A DNA stretch of 64,000 bases from Nitrosomonas sp. (lineage in GTDB: Bacteria; Pseudomonadota; Gammaproteobacteria; Burkholderiales; Nitrosomonadaceae). Both the position numbers and the translations under genes were made by a program. The stretch covers positions 97,177 through 161,176 of the forward strand of contig JAMWZW010000005.1 of the NCBI GenBank assembly GCA_024281995.1, read 5' to 3'. Positions within the stretch are counted from its first letter, which is position 1; each line of letters starts with the position of its first letter. Below the pieces are notes generated by a model. That model had not been told where the DNA came from. It did not search any database and saw only the letters and a program-made list of their open reading frames with translations. Below, in pieces: positions 61,965 through 64,000 of this stretch.

Positions 61965-62748
61965 GGGTTTATTGACATTTCACAAGGATAGCCACAGATA
62001 TCACACGCCATGGCTATCATATTCTCAAAATTTCTCTTCAATTTGTCGTATCGTAACGCTATTGCCTGATACTGCTTTAGCCAGGCAAAAGCATTTTCCA
62101 CCCCATGCCGATATCTATACAAACTTCGATCCATATCAACATTACCCTTAACGAGTTGCGCTTTCTTGGTATTACAGCTTGCGCGCCGGGCAGCCGTGCA
62201 ATCAAATCCGGTGCTGCAGAACAGTCATTGACTTCTCCGCCGGTGATTTCAAGCTCAGCGGCAAATCATAAGCATCGACCGCCAAATGGATCTTTGTAGT
62301 ATTGCCTGCACGGCTTTTGACCTTCGGCCTGCGCTTCTTGACCTGCCGCTCCTGCGCTATGCTGATGCGCTTTAACATAGCTGGCATCAATAAATTCCCC
62401 TTCTCAATTCGGATCAATAACTAACGCTTTGAAAATACTTAACCATTTTCTGCTCAATGACCACGCATTGAATCTTTTATAGGCAGAATTCGAGCAGCCG
62501 AACGCCTTAGTAGGTCTTGCCACGGACAACCAACCCGCATTCGATACAGCATACCTTCTACCGTCATGTGCAGATTGCGCTTGTTATAAATCGCGTATTG
62601 AAGCTGAATCCTCTTCAGCTTCTACCATAACTCATCGTTAAGCATAAATCGGGGCACTGCAAACTCGTTTTTTTGATTGTATAGGAATCTCAATATTGCG
62701 AGTTTATCTCAATAAATAAAATGCTTATCTCAAAACGTCAATAGAGCC
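61965..62748 (-). mobile_element. decayed IS5-family (IS427-like) element
   Basis: The ends are an imperfect inverted repeat: GGGTTTATTGACATTT at the left (61965) and, read inward on the minus strand, GGCTCTATTGACGTTTT at the right (ending 62748). Both are flanked by TA, as for IS427-type elements. The transposase inside is broken. Confidence 0.7.
61970..62665 (-). pseudogene. IS5-family transposase remnant
   Basis: Several frames each carry part of an IS5/IS427-type transposase. From the 5' side: FMLNDELW, GMLYRMRVGCPWQDL, NSAYKRFNAWS, FIDASYVKAHQHS, GNTTKIHLAVDAYDLPLSL and finally YRYRHGVENAFAWLKQYQAIALRYDK. At least four frameshifts or stops separate them. Confidence 0.75.
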
Positions 62749-63031
62749 TAGACTGAAAATAGTTTTGATGTATATTTATTTTAACGTAATCATCTCAATC
62801 GCGAATTGCCGCAAATTATGCAAGATCAGATAAGATTAGTTGAATCTTGAGTTAAGAGCAGGGCAATTTAAGTTTATCTGTGATCCGCAAATATTTTCAT
62901 TTCAGATTAATATTCTGATTTTTTTGTTATACAATCCCGAGTTTAATTGTTCGGACAAAATAACTGAGCATACGTAATGATAATGGAATTGGTTTACAGA
63001 TAAAGATAAGATAATAAAATTTGGAGAAAAT

Positions 63032-63745
63032 ATGAAGGTAGTTATTAGAAACAATTGGATAACAAAATTAGGTGGTGTAGTTTTAGCTTCTTTCTTAGCA
63101 TTTCCAGCATATGCGCAGTTAATGCTTGCACATGAAGGTCACCATGATGCAGGTGGTTGTACGATTAAAACCGGCGAATTTCCAGTGACATTTAGTGCTT
63201 ATGAGGTGCCGGAGGGAGGTATACCGCCGATGCATTCATTTTGCGAAAACTTACCTAATATTGGTAAAGTGAATTTAACTATTGAGTTACCGCAACAAGT
63301 ACGTCAAGTTCCTTTAGCTGTGCGCCTTGTTAAAGAGGATCATAGTGGGCATGCGACTGAAAAACATAGCCCCGCTGACCAAAAACCGGTAAATACTGGA
63401 GATCATTCAGAACATGAAGGTACGGATCATGATGTGCATGGAGGTCATAGTGCACCTGAGCATGGTATTGTGTATATGCCTCCGGAAGTACATAATTCTG
63501 GGATTATTGTCGTTGCAGCCAATCTTCAAGAGAAAGGTCAATATGCAATTCAATTAGAAAAAAAAGATGATGCAGGCAATGTTAAAACGGTAGTACGTAT
63601 TCCTCTAAATGTGGGTAAAGGTGGTGGTCATGGTAGCCACGGCGGGGGCTTGGGCATGATAGAAATAGCACTAATTGTTATTGCTGGTGGTGCGGCGGCG
63701 TTTTATTTTATGCGACGCAAAAAAATATCTGAGACTTCAGCTTGA
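63032..63745 (+). CDS. histidine-rich, membrane-anchored periplasmic protein (probable metal binding)
   Basis: This 237-residue protein has a signal peptide (about 1-28, ending PAYAQ), a periplasmic domain and a C-terminal membrane segment (about 210-228) followed by the anchor RRKK. Histidine clusters stand out: HEGHHDAGG near the mature N-terminus, a DHSGH..KH and DHSEHEG/HDVHGGHSAPEHG linker (about 110-150), and GGHGSHGGG before the membrane segment. Two cysteines (GGCTIK and SFCENL) could form a disulfide. Copper or nickel handling is an inference; no family name is certain. AATTTGGAGAAAAT precedes the ATG. Confidence 0.75.
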   Translation: MKVVIRNNWITKLGGVVLASFLAFPAYAQLMLAHEGHHDAGGCTIKTGEFPVTFSAYEVPEGGIPPMHSFCENLPNIGKVNLTIELPQQVRQVPLAVRLVKEDHSGHATEKHSPADQKPVNTGDHSEHEGTDHDVHGGHSAPEHGIVYMPPEVHNSGIIVVAANLQEKGQYAIQLEKKDDAGNVKTVVRIPLNVGKGGGHGSHGGGLGMIEIALIVIAGGAAAFYFMRRKKISETSA

Positions 63746-63930
63746 TACAGTAGTTGTAGATATCTTATTTTTTACAAACTCTTGATAGGAAATTAGTGAA
63801 TGGATGATTTCTCTGTTGTGGATTTTAATTATTTAACCTTAAAGAATTATAGTTATTGAATCCATTAAAAAATGCGTGGGACTAATTATTAGATGTTTCT
63901 CTTAGATATTTTTATTCTAGGTCAAATCAC

Positions 63931-63963
63931 TTGACAGTATAAACTTGACTAAGTAGTCTAGAA
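63931..63963 (+). promoter_or_regulatory. possible promoter with palindrome near the right edge
   Basis: TTGACA (63931-63936) is followed after 17 nt by TAGTCT, a poor -10 box. A short palindrome GACTA-AG-TAGTC covers 63947-63958 and would overlap the -10 box. The gene it might serve lies outside the window. Confidence 0.25.
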
Positions 63964-64000
63964 GGGGAAGTGGGGAGGACGAGGAGAAGAGGCTGTTGCG

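Overview
This 64 kb window is chromosomal DNA of a betaproteobacterium, most likely a Nitrosomonas-like ammonia oxidiser (family Nitrosomonadaceae). That is inferred from gene order (hfq-hflX-hflK-hflC-DUF2065-hisZ-purA, ilvB-ilvH-ilvC-psd-pssA-leuA, glnE beside a nitrilase and tldD), moderate-to-low GC, and protein sequences that read as betaproteobacterial. No ammonia-oxidation gene is present, so the genus is not proven.

Layout. 1-6082 (minus): a secreted metallophosphoesterase cut by the left edge, prfC (RF3), and a peptide-type ABC importer reduced to one fused double ATPase and one permease. 6410-15394 (plus): a 2994-residue repeat protein with seven 123-126 residue beta repeats followed by nine calcium-binding RTX modules, probably an adhesin or surface-layer protein. 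15533-22681 (minus): an Fe-S assembly island, iscR-sufA-sufB-sufC-sufD-sufS-sufU-nfuA, with two tandem IscR-type operators over the iscR promoter. 23257-33054: mixed genes (CPBP protease, a small secreted protein, an APS reductase, proline iminopeptidase, a coiled-coil/patatin pair, TerC, UspA, a cyclic-nucleotide phosphodiesterase and a GAF-domain GspE/PilB ATPase).

33101-35620 is a scar: two HigB toxin remnants and a broken HigA antitoxin around an IS630-type element, itself split by a 1201 bp IS5-type element with a 5 bp target duplication. Removing the inner element restores the IS630 reading frame exactly. 36058-36586 holds a type IV pilin with a sigma-54 promoter and a strong terminator. 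36768-49521 is housekeeping: glnE, nitrilase, tldD, branched-chain amino-acid genes, phosphatidylethanolamine synthesis (psd, pssA), leuA and a TlpA-like thioredoxin. 49547-61027: lytic transglycosylase, proS, rppH, a dihaem cytochrome c peroxidase, hfq-hflX-hflK-hflC, a terminator, DUF2065, hisZ, purA and an acetyltransferase.

The right end (61040-64000) is accessory: a secreted coiled-coil protein, a cysteine-rich exported protein whose natural start lies across a poly-A tract in another frame, a decayed IS5/IS427-like element with TA duplication, and a histidine-rich membrane-anchored protein that probably binds metal.

Functional links: the Fe-S island supplies clusters (for example to the [4Fe-4S] APS reductase) under IscR feedback; ilvBHC and leuA carry the valine/leucine route; pssA and psd make phosphatidylethanolamine; Hfq, RppH and HflKC act on RNA and membrane-protein turnover. 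No complete rRNA, tRNA or CRISPR was found.
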